Shown in pieces: positions 1-10,435 of a stretch of 64,000 nucleotides of DNA. The stretch is from Saccharopolyspora galaxeae (GTDB lineage Bacteria; Actinomycetota; Actinomycetes; Mycobacteriales; Pseudonocardiaceae), in contig NZ_JADDUE010000005.1 of assembly GCF_016526145.1 (NCBI RefSeq), positions 310,001-374,000 of the forward strand, given 5' to 3'. Under the pieces are notes generated by a model. The model saw nothing but the letters and a program-made list of their open reading frames with translations, searched no databases and had not been told where the DNA came from. A program made the translations under genes and the position numbers. Each line of letters opens with the position of its first letter. The stretch's first letter is position 1.

Positions 1-2663
<2,663 letters not shown>

Positions 2664-2664
2664 G

Positions 2665-3321
2665 TCAGTCCTTGCTCCGGCCGCCCCGGTCCAGGCGCAG
2701 CTCGGTGGCCAGCACCGCGGCCTCGCTGCGGTGCCGCATGGCCAGCTTCGCCAGCAGCTGCGAGACGTAGTTCTTGATCGTCTTCTCGGCGAGGTACATC
2801 CGCCCGGAGATCTCGCGGTTGGTCAGCCCCTCCCCGATCAGCTCCAGCACCTCGCGCTCGCGCGCCGTCAGCTCCCGCAGCGGATCGGCGCGTTCCTGCT
2901 CCTTGCGCAGCCAGGCCAGCATCGCCTCGGTCTTGCGCGGGCTCAGCAGCGACTTGCCCGCGCCGACCGTGCGCAACGCGCTGAGCAGCTCCTCGCTGAC
3001 CACGCCTTTGAGCACGAAGCCGGAAGCACCGGCCAGGATCGCGTCCATCAACGCCTCGTGGTCGTCGAAGGACGTCAGCATCAGGCACCGCAGCTGCGGG
3101 TGCTGCGACCGCAGCTCGCGGCACAACTCGACCCCGTTGCCGTCGGGCAGCCGCACGTCCAGCACGGCCACGTCCGGTTCGGCCCGCTGGGCCAGGGCGA
3201 CCGCCTCGGCGAACGAGGCGGCCTCACCGACCAGGTCCAGTTCGGGATCGGACTTCATCAGCACGGCCACGCCGCGCCGGATCACCTCGTGGTCGTCGAC
3301 CACGAACACTCGTGTCGCCAT
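2665..3321 (-). CDS. devR: DevR/DosR-like NarL-family response regulator
   Basis: Two-component regulator of 218 residues. The N-terminal receiver has the acidic pair in VDDHE, phospho-acceptor Asp in [11 protein letters not shown], and the conserved LTS and K (GFVLKG). The C-terminal LuxR helix-turn-helix reads [29 protein letters not shown]. From memory, the blocks [33 protein letters not shown] and AEKTxKNYVSxLLAKL match mycobacterial DosR/DevR closely, so a hypoxia/NO/redox role is inferred. It lies directly upstream of the multi-HAMP kinase, probably its partner, and near HRP1-like and ferredoxin genes that are DosR targets in mycobacteria. The symbol reflects resemblance, not demonstrated orthology. 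Confidence 0.85.
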   Translation of the reverse strand: MATRVFVVDDHEVIRRGVAVLMKSDPELDLVGEAASFAEAVALAQRAEPDVAVLDVRLPDGNGVELCRELRSQHPQLRCLMLTSFDDHEALMDAILAGASGFVLKGVVSEELLSALRTVGAGKSLLSPRKTEAMLAWLRKEQERADPLRELTAREREVLELIGEGLTNREISGRMYLAEKTIKNYVSQLLAKLAMRHRSEAAVLATELRLDRGGRSKD

Positions 3322-3383
3322 CGCTCGCCGGCCCCCTGCAAGCTGGAAGACAAGGCACTGACGAGCATAAACACCCCAACGGG

Positions 3384-3557
3384 TTATGCGCTGGCGGCGC
3401 GGTGGCGGCGGGCGGGCAGCGGGCGGTCGTCTTCGCGGCGCCCCGCGTCGGTGTTGACCCTCCGGGAGTGCCAGTACCGCTGGCACTGCTCGCCGCAGAA
3501 GTCCTCGGAAGGTCCGGCCGGTGGGATCGGTTGACGGCAACTCGCGCAGATCGGCAT
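3384..3557 (-). CDS. Small zinc-ribbon protein (57 aa)
   Basis: Short protein beginning [13 protein letters not shown] with a second pair in FCGEQC, giving a CxxC-x13-CxxxC arrangement typical of a small zinc ribbon. The C-terminal half is basic (Arg-rich) and probably disordered. The ATG at 3557 was chosen because GGCGG sits at a good distance upstream and the finger starts immediately. Further in-frame upstream starts exist but lack conserved-looking sequence. It lies between devR and the CBS-domain gene on the same strand. Function is not known; nucleic-acid or partner binding is a guess. Confidence 0.6.
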   Translation of the reverse strand: MPICASCRQPIPPAGPSEDFCGEQCQRYWHSRRVNTDAGRREDDRPLPARRHRAASA

Positions 3558-3635
3558 GGCCGACACCGCCTTTGCGTGTCGTTCGACAGCGGCGCCCGCC
3601 ATTGCACATCGCCCGCGTTGCATCAGGGTTGCGGC

Positions 3636-4055
3636 TCAGCTCATCTGGTAAACCCGCTCCACGAAGTGCGCCAGTTGCTCGTCGGTGATGCCGCGGGCCA
3701 GATCGGCCTCGCTGATCATCCCGGCCAGCCGGTGGTCGTGGATGACCGGGATGCGCCGGATCTGGTAGCGCTCCATCAGCGCCAGCACCTCGGACATGTC
3801 GGCGTCGGCGGCGACCCAGTGCGGCGTGCCCGCGGCCACCTCGCCTGCGGTGACCTCGGCGGCGTCGCGGCCTTCGGCGCAGCAGTGCAGCACGATGTCG
3901 CGGTCGGTGAGCATCCCGTGCAGGCGGTCGTCGCGGCCGCAGATCGGCAGCGAACCGACCCGCAGGTCCCGCATCATCTGCGCGGCGGTCTGCAAGGTCT
4001 CGTCCTCGCCGACGCAGCGGGCTCCGCTGTGCATGATCTCGCGTGCGGTGGTCAT
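3636..4055 (-). CDS. hrp1: HRP1-like tandem CBS-domain protein
   Basis: A 139-residue protein made almost entirely of two CBS domains: first about residues 7-60, with [10 protein letters not shown] and [11 protein letters not shown], second about 75-130, with YQIRRIPVI and [11 protein letters not shown]. Start [11 protein letters not shown] and overall length match mycobacterial hypoxic response protein 1 (Rv2626c), a strongly DosR-induced protein. CBS pairs usually bind adenine nucleotides. Two adjacent Cys (HCC) may be redox active, but that is speculation. The start has a strong GGGAGAAGG ribosome-binding site, present twice because of a short duplication. It lies close to a DevR-like regulator gene, which supports a shared hypoxia/redox role. 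No clear DosR box was found directly upstream. Confidence 0.85.
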   Translation of the reverse strand: MTTAREIMHSGARCVGEDETLQTAAQMMRDLRVGSLPICGRDDRLHGMLTDRDIVLHCCAEGRDAAEVTAGEVAAGTPHWVAADADMSEVLALMERYQIRRIPVIHDHRLAGMISEADLARGITDEQLAHFVERVYQMS

Positions 4056-4101
4056 GGCCTTCTCCCTTCGGGCCCCGGCCTTCTCCCTTACGGGCCGGGG
4101 C
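4056..4101. repeat. Duplicated ribosome-binding segment with hairpin
   Basis: A roughly 20-bp segment occurs twice in tandem (4056-4074 and 4077-4096), differing by about one base. Read on the minus strand each copy contains GGGAGAAGG, so the HRP1-like gene has two successive Shine-Dalgarno sequences, the nearer one next to the ATG at 4055. The arms 4072-4080 and 4093-4101 (GCCCCGGCC / GGCCGGGGC) could form a 9-bp hairpin between the 78-aa gene and hrp1, acting as a weak terminator or a translation-control structure. Role inferred only. Confidence 0.5.
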
Positions 4102-4147
4102 GCCTGTCCGCTGGTCCTCCCGGTCTGCCGCGACCACCCGCGCGGGA

Positions 4148-4384
4148 TCAGCCCTCCCGCATCAGGCGGTCGAAAGCGGCGTTGGCGTGCGCCCAGCCGG
4201 TGGTGATCACCTCGCTGGGCAGCTCCGGGCGCTGCGGGGAGTCCACGGTGACGACGAAACCCGGTTCGACGACCCGGCGGCGCATCAGCACCAGGTGCCC
4301 GGCCTGCGAACGGCCGATCCGCTCACCGTTGTCCCGCGCCGTGCTCTGCCCCGGTACGAGTGCGGAAGTGTCGGTATCGGACAT
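4148..4384 (-). CDS. Hypothetical protein (78 aa)
   Basis: Not recognised. The frame starts [10 protein letters not shown] at ATG 4384 and ends AFDRLMREG. It has a polar N-terminus, a central basic stretch (LMRRRVV) followed by a hydrophobic strand-like EPGFVVTV, and a short C-terminal helix. No Cys, signal peptide or membrane segment. It sits upstream of the HRP1-like gene on the same strand and diverges from the flavoprotein gene, so it may belong to the same redox/hypoxia block. It is supported as a gene mainly by codon use, position and absence of any better frame. Confidence 0.55.
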   Translation of the reverse strand: MSDTDTSALVPGQSTARDNGERIGRSQAGHLVLMRRRVVEPGFVVTVDSPQRPELPSEVITTGWAHANAAFDRLMREG

Positions 4385-4555
4385 GCTTCCAGTTGTAGTC
4401 ACTCGTCCGGTGGGCCGCAGCACTCGCGGTGACAGGGGTGCGCCGATGTTGCTGCGGGAACGTCGAGGATCAGAGGTTGTGCACGGGTCAGGTGTGGACG
4501 CCCGCCGCGCGCGGGCACCCCTTGGCCGAAGTCCAGCAGCGAGCGAGGAGCGCGA

Positions 4556-5935
4556 ATGGCAGCGGAAGACGTCGACGCGGTCGTGATCGGCATGGGCCCC
4601 GGCGGGGAGGACGCGGCGGGCAGGCTGGCCGCCGCCGGGCTGGACGTGGTCGCGGTCGAGGAGCGGCTGGTCGGCGGGGAATGCCCGTACTACGCCTGCA
4701 TCCCGACGAAGATGATGGTGCGCGCGGCCGAATCGCTGGCCGAGGCCCGCCGGGTGCCCGCGCTGGCGGGCTCGTCGCAGGTGCGCCCGGACTACACCGA
4801 GGTCGCCGACCGCATCCGCGACGAGGCCACCTCCGGCTGGGACGACGGACCGGCCGTGAAGCGCTTCGAGTCCACCGGCGGCAAGCTGATCCGCGGCCGC
4901 GGCCGGATCACCGGCCCCGGTGAGGTGACCGTGTCGCTCACCGGCGGTGGTCAGCGAGTGCTGCGTGCCCGCCGCGCGATCGTGCTCAATCCGGGCACCG
5001 AGCCCGCGGTGCCGCCGATCGACGGCCTGGCGGACACGCCGTACTGGACCAACCGCGACGCGGTGCAGGCCCGGGAGGCGCCGGAGTCGGTGCTGGTGCT
5101 CGGCGCCGGCCCGGTCGGGCTGGAGTTCGCGCAGGTCTTCGCCCGGTTCGGCAGCGCGGTGACGGTGGCCGAGGCCGGTGAGCGCATCCTCGCTTCCGGC
5201 GAACCCGAGGCTTCCCGGAGCCTGGAGGGCGTGCTGCGCGGCGAAGGGATCGACGTGCGCACCGGCACCGGCTTGAGCCGGGTGTCGCATGACGGTTCGG
5301 TGTTCCACGCCGAGCTCGATTCCGGTGCGCAACTGCGGGTGCAGCGCCTGCTGGTGGCGACCGGCCGCCGCACCGACCTGGCCGGTCTGGGCGTCGGCGC
5401 GGTCGGCCTCGACGAGCGGGCGCGCACGATCCCCGTCGACGAGCGGCTGCGGGCCGCGGACGGGGTGTGGGCGATCGGGGACGTGACCGGGCACGGCGCG
5501 TTCACGCACACTTCGGTGTACCAGGCTCCGATCGCCGCGGCGGACATCCTGGGGCAGGACGGTTCGCCCGCGGACTACCGGGCGGTTCCGGCGGTCACGT
5601 TCACCGACCCGGAGGTCGCCACCGTCGGGCGGACCGAGTCCGCCGCCGCCGAACAGGGCGTCCGGGTGCGCACTGCCAGCACCGAGATCCCGTCGTCGCC
5701 GCGCGGCTGGATCCACAAGGAGGGCAACGAGGGCCTGATCAAGCTCGTCGCCGACGCCGACCGCGGGGTGCTGGTCGGTGCGACCGTGGTCGCGCCCTAC
5801 GGCGGCGAGGTGGTCGGCGCGCTCGCCGTGGCGGTGCACGCGGAAGTGCCGGTGGCGAGCCTGCGGCGGATGATCTACGGCTACCCCACTTTCCACCGCG
5901 CGATCAGCGCCGCGCTGGAGGAGCTTGAGGTGTGA
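4556..5935 (+). CDS. FAD-dependent pyridine nucleotide-disulfide oxidoreductase
   Basis: A 459-residue class I flavoprotein disulfide reductase (dihydrolipoamide dehydrogenase / mercuric reductase family). It shows the FAD-binding GMGPGGEDAAG (about residues 12-22), the redox-active pair in GGECPYYACIP (Cys43 and Cys48), the NAD(P)-binding LGAGPVGLEFAQ (about 180-191), the second FAD motif AIGDVTG, and a C-terminal dimerisation domain. In the dimer-interface His-Glu region it reads YGYPTFHRAI rather than the HxHPTLSE of true lipoamide dehydrogenases, so the substrate is probably not lipoamide. ATG 4556 follows an AGGAG. The ferredoxin gene follows on the same strand 126 bp later; electron transfer between them is possible but unproven. 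Confidence 0.85.
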   Translation: MAAEDVDAVVIGMGPGGEDAAGRLAAAGLDVVAVEERLVGGECPYYACIPTKMMVRAAESLAEARRVPALAGSSQVRPDYTEVADRIRDEATSGWDDGPAVKRFESTGGKLIRGRGRITGPGEVTVSLTGGGQRVLRARRAIVLNPGTEPAVPPIDGLADTPYWTNRDAVQAREAPESVLVLGAGPVGLEFAQVFARFGSAVTVAEAGERILASGEPEASRSLEGVLRGEGIDVRTGTGLSRVSHDGSVFHAELDSGAQLRVQRLLVATGRRTDLAGLGVGAVGLDERARTIPVDERLRAADGVWAIGDVTGHGAFTHTSVYQAPIAAADILGQDGSPADYRAVPAVTFTDPEVATVGRTESAAAEQGVRVRTASTEIPSSPRGWIHKEGNEGLIKLVADADRGVLVGATVVAPYGGEVVGALAVAVHAEVPVASLRRMIYGYPTFHRAISAALEELEV

Positions 5936-6061
5936 GGCGTCACCGGCTCGTTTCGGCTCCGCCTGCTGCTGGGAAGTCCCGGGCTCCGAACTGATTGCTG
6001 CGTGCGCGGCGGAGGCCGTTCGCGGTGCGCCGCGCCGACCACATGCGACTAGGAGGGCACC

Positions 6062-6382
6062 GTGACCTACGTGATCACCGAGCCCTGCGTGGACGTGCTC
6101 GACCGCGCGTGCGTGGACGAGTGCCCGGTGGATTGCATCTACGAAGGCGGGCGGATGCTCTACATCCACCCCGACGAATGCATCGACTGCGCGGCGTGCG
6201 AGCCGGTGTGCCCGGTGGACGCGATCTACTTCGAAGACGACGTGCCCACCGAGTACGAGCCGTACACGCAGGCGAACGCCGAGTTCTTCAGCGAACTCGG
6301 CTCCCCCGGCGGCGCTGCCGAGGTCGGCAAGGTCGACCGCGACGTCCCGCCGGTCACCGAACTGCCGCCGCAGGCCGAGTGA
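6062..6382 (+). CDS. fdxA: 7Fe ferredoxin
   Basis: A 106-residue FdxA-type ferredoxin. The N-terminal half carries Cys residues for a [3Fe-4S] cluster (CVDECPVDC and neighbours) and a [4Fe-4S] cluster (CIDCAACEPVCP). The long acidic C-terminal tail (about residues 62-106) is usual for the actinobacterial form. Its role is as a soluble low-potential electron carrier, for example to reductases or cytochrome P450s. GTG 6062 is preceded by an excellent TAGGAGGGCACC. The 126-bp upstream gap contains AAGTCCCG (5974-5981), resembling half a DosR box. FdxA is a DosR-regulon member in M. tuberculosis, which fits the neighbouring DevR-like and HRP1-like genes. Confidence 0.93.
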   Translation: MTYVITEPCVDVLDRACVDECPVDCIYEGGRMLYIHPDECIDCAACEPVCPVDAIYFEDDVPTEYEPYTQANAEFFSELGSPGGAAEVGKVDRDVPPVTELPPQAE

Positions 6383-6483
6383 GCCGGCGGCCCGGTCACG
6401 CCCGCCCGGTCCGCGCTCGGTTGCACCGGAGTGCGCGGTCGAGCCCCGTACGATGATGCGCGCGGATCGGGCCGGGCCGGCCC

Positions 6484-7209
6484 GTGGTCAGGCGAGCGGG
6501 AACAGTGGGCGCAGTGGGCACGACGGGGTCAGTGAGCGATTCGGCGAGTGACGGCTCCGCGCGGGCGCGGAGTTCGGTGCACCGCGCGGTCGACGAGATC
6601 CGCCGGATGCTGCGCGACCAGGAACTGCTGCCCGGCCAGGCGTTGCGGCAGGAGGCGTTGGCCGAACGCCTCGGTGTCAGCCGCGTACCGGTGCGCGAAG
6701 CGTTGCAGGCGCTGGAGGCCGAAGGCGTGCTGCGGCACGAGCGCAACGTCGGCTACACGGTGACCCGCCTTTCCGCCGAGGAGCTGCGCCAGGCGTACCT
6801 GATGCGCGCTGCGTTGGAGGCGGTGGTGTTGCGGGAACTGCCCCGGCTCGGCGCCGAGCAGCTCGCCCGGCTCTCCGAGATCAACGACCGGATCGCCGAG
6901 GCGGGAGCGGGTCCGGACGTGCCGCGGATCATGGAGCTCAACCACGAGTTCCACTTCGCGGTGTTCCGCTGCTCCGGGCTGGACCTGGTCGTCGACGAGA
7001 TCGAGCGGGTCTGGAAGCGCACCGAGGCGTACCGCACCGTCTACGTCTACGACGAGGCGGCGCGGCGGCGCATCGTCCGCGAGCACCGGCAGCTGATCAC
7101 CGCGCTGCGCCGCGGCAACAATGAACGCGCCATCGAGCTGATGGACGCCCATCGGGAGGCCACCCGCACCCACCTGGGCCCGGCCTTGTCCCCCGCGCCG
7201 CGGTCCTGA
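6484..7209 (+). CDS. GntR-family regulator with FCD ligand domain
   Basis: FadR-subfamily repressor: an N-terminal winged helix-turn-helix (EIRRMLRDQELLPGQALRQ, LAERLGVSRVPVREAL, LEAEGVLRHERNVGYTV) and a C-terminal all-helical FCD domain with the metal/acid-binding D/H set (LNHEFH, IVREHRQLI, AHREATRTHL). It probably controls the catabolic operon just downstream in the same direction and releases DNA on binding an acid or acyl-CoA. The start is uncertain: GTG 6484 gives 241 residues, GTG 6532 would give 225 and lies closer to the conserved part. Neither has a strong ribosome-binding site. A direct repeat upstream of the next gene (7458-7475) is a candidate operator. Confidence 0.85.
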   Translation: MVRRAGTVGAVGTTGSVSDSASDGSARARSSVHRAVDEIRRMLRDQELLPGQALRQEALAERLGVSRVPVREALQALEAEGVLRHERNVGYTVTRLSAEELRQAYLMRAALEAVVLRELPRLGAEQLARLSEINDRIAEAGAGPDVPRIMELNHEFHFAVFRCSGLDLVVDEIERVWKRTEAYRTVYVYDEAARRRIVREHRQLITALRRGNNERAIELMDAHREATRTHLGPALSPAPRS

Positions 7210-7224
7210 CAGCCGACTTCCGCC

Positions 7225-7269
7225 ACCAGCGGTCCTTTCGTCCCGTCTGGCGGGACCACCTGTTCGCTC
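7225..7269. repeat. Degenerate copy of the 51-bp palindrome family
   Basis: This stretch aligns, in opposite orientation, with the 51-bp intergenic element at 7320-7370: it has CGGTCC, TTTCGTCCC, GGGACCACC and the GTTCGCTC end, but is missing part of one arm and the central AATCTA. It begins about 15 bp after the GntR stop codon. It is best seen as a decayed family member next to an intact one. Confidence 0.45.
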
Positions 7270-7319
7270 CGTCGTGAGTCCCCAGAGCTGGCGGCGCGCG
7301 CACGTGCTTCCCGACTCTC

Positions 7320-7370
7320 GAGCGAACGGACCGTTTGACCAATCTAGTGGGACGAACAGGCCGTTCACTC
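7320..7370. repeat. 51-bp palindromic intergenic element, copy A
   Basis: Starts GAGCGAACGGACCG, has the core GACCAATCTAGTGGGAC and ends CCGTTCACTC. The outer 21 bp on each side form an imperfect inverted repeat around a 9-nt centre. Same length and layout as copies at 24561, 35070, 46498 and 46606. It lies between the GntR gene and the catabolic operon; together with the degenerate copy it fills much of this 337-bp gap. Confidence 0.8.
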
Positions 7371-7457
7371 CTCTCCGAGATCGCTGGGGGCGGTGACGGT
7401 CGGGCGTGTCGGGCGGGGTGCTGCGCTCCGGTTCGGGCAGCGGCGAGCGAGGCTGGA

Positions 7458-7475
7458 TTGCATTCAATTTTGCAT
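7458..7475 (+). promoter_or_regulatory. Candidate GntR operator (direct repeat TTGCAT)
   Basis: An AT-rich island in high-G+C surroundings, with TTGCAT at 7458-7463 repeated at 7470-7475 (12-bp period). It lies about 75 bp upstream of the crotonase start and just downstream of a GntR gene. A possible promoter (TGGACT, 18-bp spacer, TTTACT at 7499-7504) follows it. Operator function is inferred from position and base composition. Confidence 0.35.
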
Positions 7476-7546
7476 GGACTTCCCCCGCTGTGAGGTGCTT
7501 TACTCCCGGGTGCGCAACGCGGCGCAGCGGCAGGGAGGCGCACAGC

Positions 7547-8329
7547 ATGGCGGACCTGGAGTACCGAGTCTCCGAAGGCGTGGGCACGATCCTGCTCAAC
7601 CGCCCGGCCAAGAAGAACGCGTTCACCCTGGACATGGTCGACGAGTGGGCCGCGGCGATCCGCCGGGCGCAGGCCGACCCGCAGGTGCGCGTCCTGGTCG
7701 TCACCGGCGCCGGGGACGCGTTCTGCTCCGGGGTCGACCTGGACGACTTCACCGGCGAGGACAAGTCCGTGCTGCAGGACAAGACCGTGCTCACCGACCG
7801 GGTGCACCAGGTCGCGCTCGCCCTGGAGGACATGGACAAACCGGTGATCGCCGCGGTCAACGGCGTGGCCGTGGGCGCGGGCATGGACATGGCGCTGATG
7901 TGCGACATCCGGCTGGTCGGCGAGTCCGCGCGGTTCTCCGAGGGCTACGTGCGGGTGGGGCTGGTGCCCGGCGACGGCGGTTGCTACTTCCTGCCACGGC
8001 TGGTCGGTACGGCCAAGGCGCTGGAGCTGCTGTGGACCGGTGACTTCATCGACTCCGCCACGGCGGTCGAGCTCGGCATCGCCAGCTACCGCCATCCCGA
8101 CGACGAACTCTCCGAGAAGACCTACGAATTCGCCCGCAAGCTGGCCGCAGGGCCACCGGTGGCGATCCGGGCGATCAAGCGCGCGGTGTACCAGTCGGCG
8201 CGCACCGACCTGCGGACCTCGCTGGACCTGATCTCCTCGCACCAGGCGATCGTGCAGTCCACCGAGGACTCCGCGGAGGCGCTGGCGGCGTTCCGCGAGA
8301 AGCGCAGGCCGAACTTCCAGGGCCGGTGA
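7547..8329 (+). CDS. Crotonase-fold enoyl-CoA hydratase/isomerase family protein
   Basis: A 260-residue crotonase superfamily protein with the oxyanion-hole motifs FCSGVDL (about residues 62-68) and NGVAVGAGMDMALMCD (about 103-118). The two catalytic Glu of hydratases are not in their usual places: GGCEL is replaced by GAGMD and FGxPE by FSEGY, so classical water addition is doubtful. An isomerase, hydrolase or decarboxylase role is possible. Start chosen at ATG 7547 (MADLEYRVSEG), preceded by AGGGAGGC. It begins a five-gene operon in which each following start is close to or overlaps the previous stop. Substrate not identified. Confidence 0.85.
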   Translation: MADLEYRVSEGVGTILLNRPAKKNAFTLDMVDEWAAAIRRAQADPQVRVLVVTGAGDAFCSGVDLDDFTGEDKSVLQDKTVLTDRVHQVALALEDMDKPVIAAVNGVAVGAGMDMALMCDIRLVGESARFSEGYVRVGLVPGDGGCYFLPRLVGTAKALELLWTGDFIDSATAVELGIASYRHPDDELSEKTYEFARKLAAGPPVAIRAIKRAVYQSARTDLRTSLDLISSHQAIVQSTEDSAEALAAFREKRRPNFQGR

Positions 8330-10422
8330 GCACAGTGTCCGATGTGGACGCATTGTTCCGGCCGCGCGCGGTCGCGGTGGTCGGCGCCTCGGAACGCTCT
8401 GCGATGGCCGCGCGGCTGACGGACTTCCTGGTGCGCGACGGGTTCACCGGCACGGTCCACCCGGTGAACCCGCGGTACCGGGAACTGCACGGCCTGCCCT
8501 GCTACCCGTCCGTGGATCAGTTGCCGGGACCGATCGACCTGGTGCTGGTCATGGTGCCTGCCGAGCGGGTGCTCGACGTGGTGGCGCAGTCCGCCCATGC
8601 GGGCGCGAGCCTGGCTGTGGTGCTCTCGTCGGGGTTCGCCGAAGTCGACGACGCGGGCGCGGCGTTGCAGGCGCAGCTGACCGAACTGGCCCGCAGCAGC
8701 GGAATCCGCGTGCTCGGGCCGAACTGCCAAGGCTTCATCTACCGGCCGGGGGCGGTGACCGCATCGTTCAGCTCCGGCGCGGGAATCGGTTCCGCACCGC
8801 CGAGCGAAACCGGCGGCATCGCCTACATCGGACAGAGCGGCGCGCTCGGCGGCAGCGTGCTGGGCATGGCCGCCGACCGGGGCGTCGGGCTCACGGCGTG
8901 GGTCAGCGTCGGCAACCAGGCCGATCTGACCGCAGCGGAGTCCGCCGCGCTGCTGTTGGAAGATCCCGAAATCCGCGTGCTGGCCTGCTATTTCGAGCAG
9001 CTTCCCCGCGGTGCGCAGTGGTCCCGGCTGACCGCGCGGGCCGCAGAACTGGGCAAGCACGTCGTGGTGCTGCGATCCGGGCGGTCGGACACCGGTCGGC
9101 GCGCCGCCGCCTCGCACACCGGCGCACTGGTGCGCTCCGGTGCGGCGTTCGACCTGGTCACCGAGCGGTCCGGGGCGGTGCTGGTGGACGATGTGGACGA
9201 ACTGATCGACACCGCGATCGCGCTCGGCGGGCCGCGGCCCGCGGGCGCGCGGCTGGGCGTGGTCACCAGTTCCGGTGGCGCGGGCAGCTTGGCCGCGGAT
9301 CAGGCCGAGCCGCGCGGGCTGGGCATTCCCGAGCTCGGCCCGGCCACGCAGGACGCGCTGGCACCGCTGATCCCTCCGTTCGGCAGCCTGGTCAATCCGG
9401 TCGACGTGACCGCGCAGGTCATCAACGATGCCGGGCAGCTCGGGCAGGTCTGCGAGGCGGTGGCCGAAGACGGCGGCGTGGATGCGGTGCTGGTGCTGCT
9501 GACCACGCTCGGCGGACGCACCGCCGAGCAGATCGCCGAGTCGCTGCTGCGTGCCTCGCGCGCCACGGCGAAACCGTATGCGGTGGCTTGGCAGTACTCG
9601 CACGCCGAGATCGCGGAACCGGCCGCGATGCTGCGGCGAGCGGGCATCCCGGTGCTGCCTTCGACGAGTGCGGCGCTGACGCTGCTGTCCCGATTGGTCG
9701 CGCGGCCCGCACCGGCCGCGGAGGTGGCCGAGCTGTCGTGGCCGGACGTTCCGGCCGGTGAGCTCACGGAGTCGGCCGGGGCGGGCGTGCTCGACGCGAT
9801 CGGCGTGGCCCGGCCACGCGGGCGACTCGCGGCCGATCCGGCCGAAGCCGGGATCATCGCCCGCGAGCTGGGCGGTGAGCTGGTGTTGAAGATCCAGTCG
9901 CCGGACGTGCCGCACAAGAGCGACGCAGGCGGCGTGCACGTCGGTGTATCAGCGACCGGCGCGGACCACGCGGCGCAGCGAATCCTCGACGCCGTCAAGG
10001 AGAACGTTCCCGACGCGCGGGTCAGCGGCGTGCTCGTGCAGGAACTCGTTCCCGCCGGGGTCGAACTCCTCGTGGGCGTTCAGGGGTCGAGGGACGGATA
10101 CCCGCCGGTGCTCACGGTGGGCATGGGCGGAGTCACCACGGAGATCTACGGGGATGTGGTCGCGGAACTGGCCCCTGTGGACGTCAAGGGAGCTCACGAC
10201 ATGCTGCGGCGCCTTCGCGGGTGGCCGCTGCTGGACGGATTCCGCGGCAGCGAACGGTCTGATGTGGACGGTGCGGCGCAGGCCATCGCCGCGCTGTCGC
10301 AGCTGGCCGCGCAGCTCGGCGAACGGCTGGTGGAGCTCGAGGTGAACCCGCTGATCGTGCATCCGGAAGGCCGCGGTGCGACTGCGGCGGACCTGCTGCT
10401 GAAAGGCGTTCCCGGCGACTGA
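8326..10422 (+). CDS. ADP-forming acyl-CoA synthetase (acetate-CoA ligase family)
   Basis: A 698-residue NDP-forming acyl-CoA ligase with fused alpha and beta parts: an N-terminal CoA-binding Rossmann domain (AVAVVGASERS), a succinyl-CoA-ligase-like flavodoxin domain with the phospho-His motif AASHTGAL (His264) and GGAGSLAADQAE, and a C-terminal ATP-grasp domain (LKIQSPDVPHKSDAGGVHVGV). It makes an acyl-CoA from a free acid, CoA and a nucleoside triphosphate, reversibly. The GTG start overlaps the preceding stop by 4 nt (GTGA), indicating translational coupling. A second in-frame GTG lies 9 nt further in. The acid used is not known; the transporter next door probably brings it in. Confidence 0.9.
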   Translation: MSTVSDVDALFRPRAVAVVGASERSAMAARLTDFLVRDGFTGTVHPVNPRYRELHGLPCYPSVDQLPGPIDLVLVMVPAERVLDVVAQSAHAGASLAVVLSSGFAEVDDAGAALQAQLTELARSSGIRVLGPNCQGFIYRPGAVTASFSSGAGIGSAPPSETGGIAYIGQSGALGGSVLGMAADRGVGLTAWVSVGNQADLTAAESAALLLEDPEIRVLACYFEQLPRGAQWSRLTARAAELGKHVVVLRSGRSDTGRRAAASHTGALVRSGAAFDLVTERSGAVLVDDVDELIDTAIALGGPRPAGARLGVVTSSGGAGSLAADQAEPRGLGIPELGPATQDALAPLIPPFGSLVNPVDVTAQVINDAGQLGQVCEAVAEDGGVDAVLVLLTTLGGRTAEQIAESLLRASRATAKPYAVAWQYSHAEIAEPAAMLRRAGIPVLPSTSAALTLLSRLVARPAPAAEVAELSWPDVPAGELTESAGAGVLDAIGVARPRGRLAADPAEAGIIARELGGELVLKIQSPDVPHKSDAGGVHVGVSATGADHAAQRILDAVKENVPDARVSGVLVQELVPAGVELLVGVQGSRDGYPPVLTVGMGGVTTEIYGDVVAELAPVDVKGAHDMLRRLRGWPLLDGFRGSERSDVDGAAQAIAALSQLAAQLGERLVELEVNPLIVHPEGRGATAADLLLKGVPGD

Positions 10423-10435
10423 GCGGAGAATCGCG

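Noticed and set aside
4056-4147. Exact DosR box upstream of the HRP1-like gene
   Set aside because: Looked for GGGAC-N4-GTCCC in both strands; only unrelated G-rich and C-rich runs are present.
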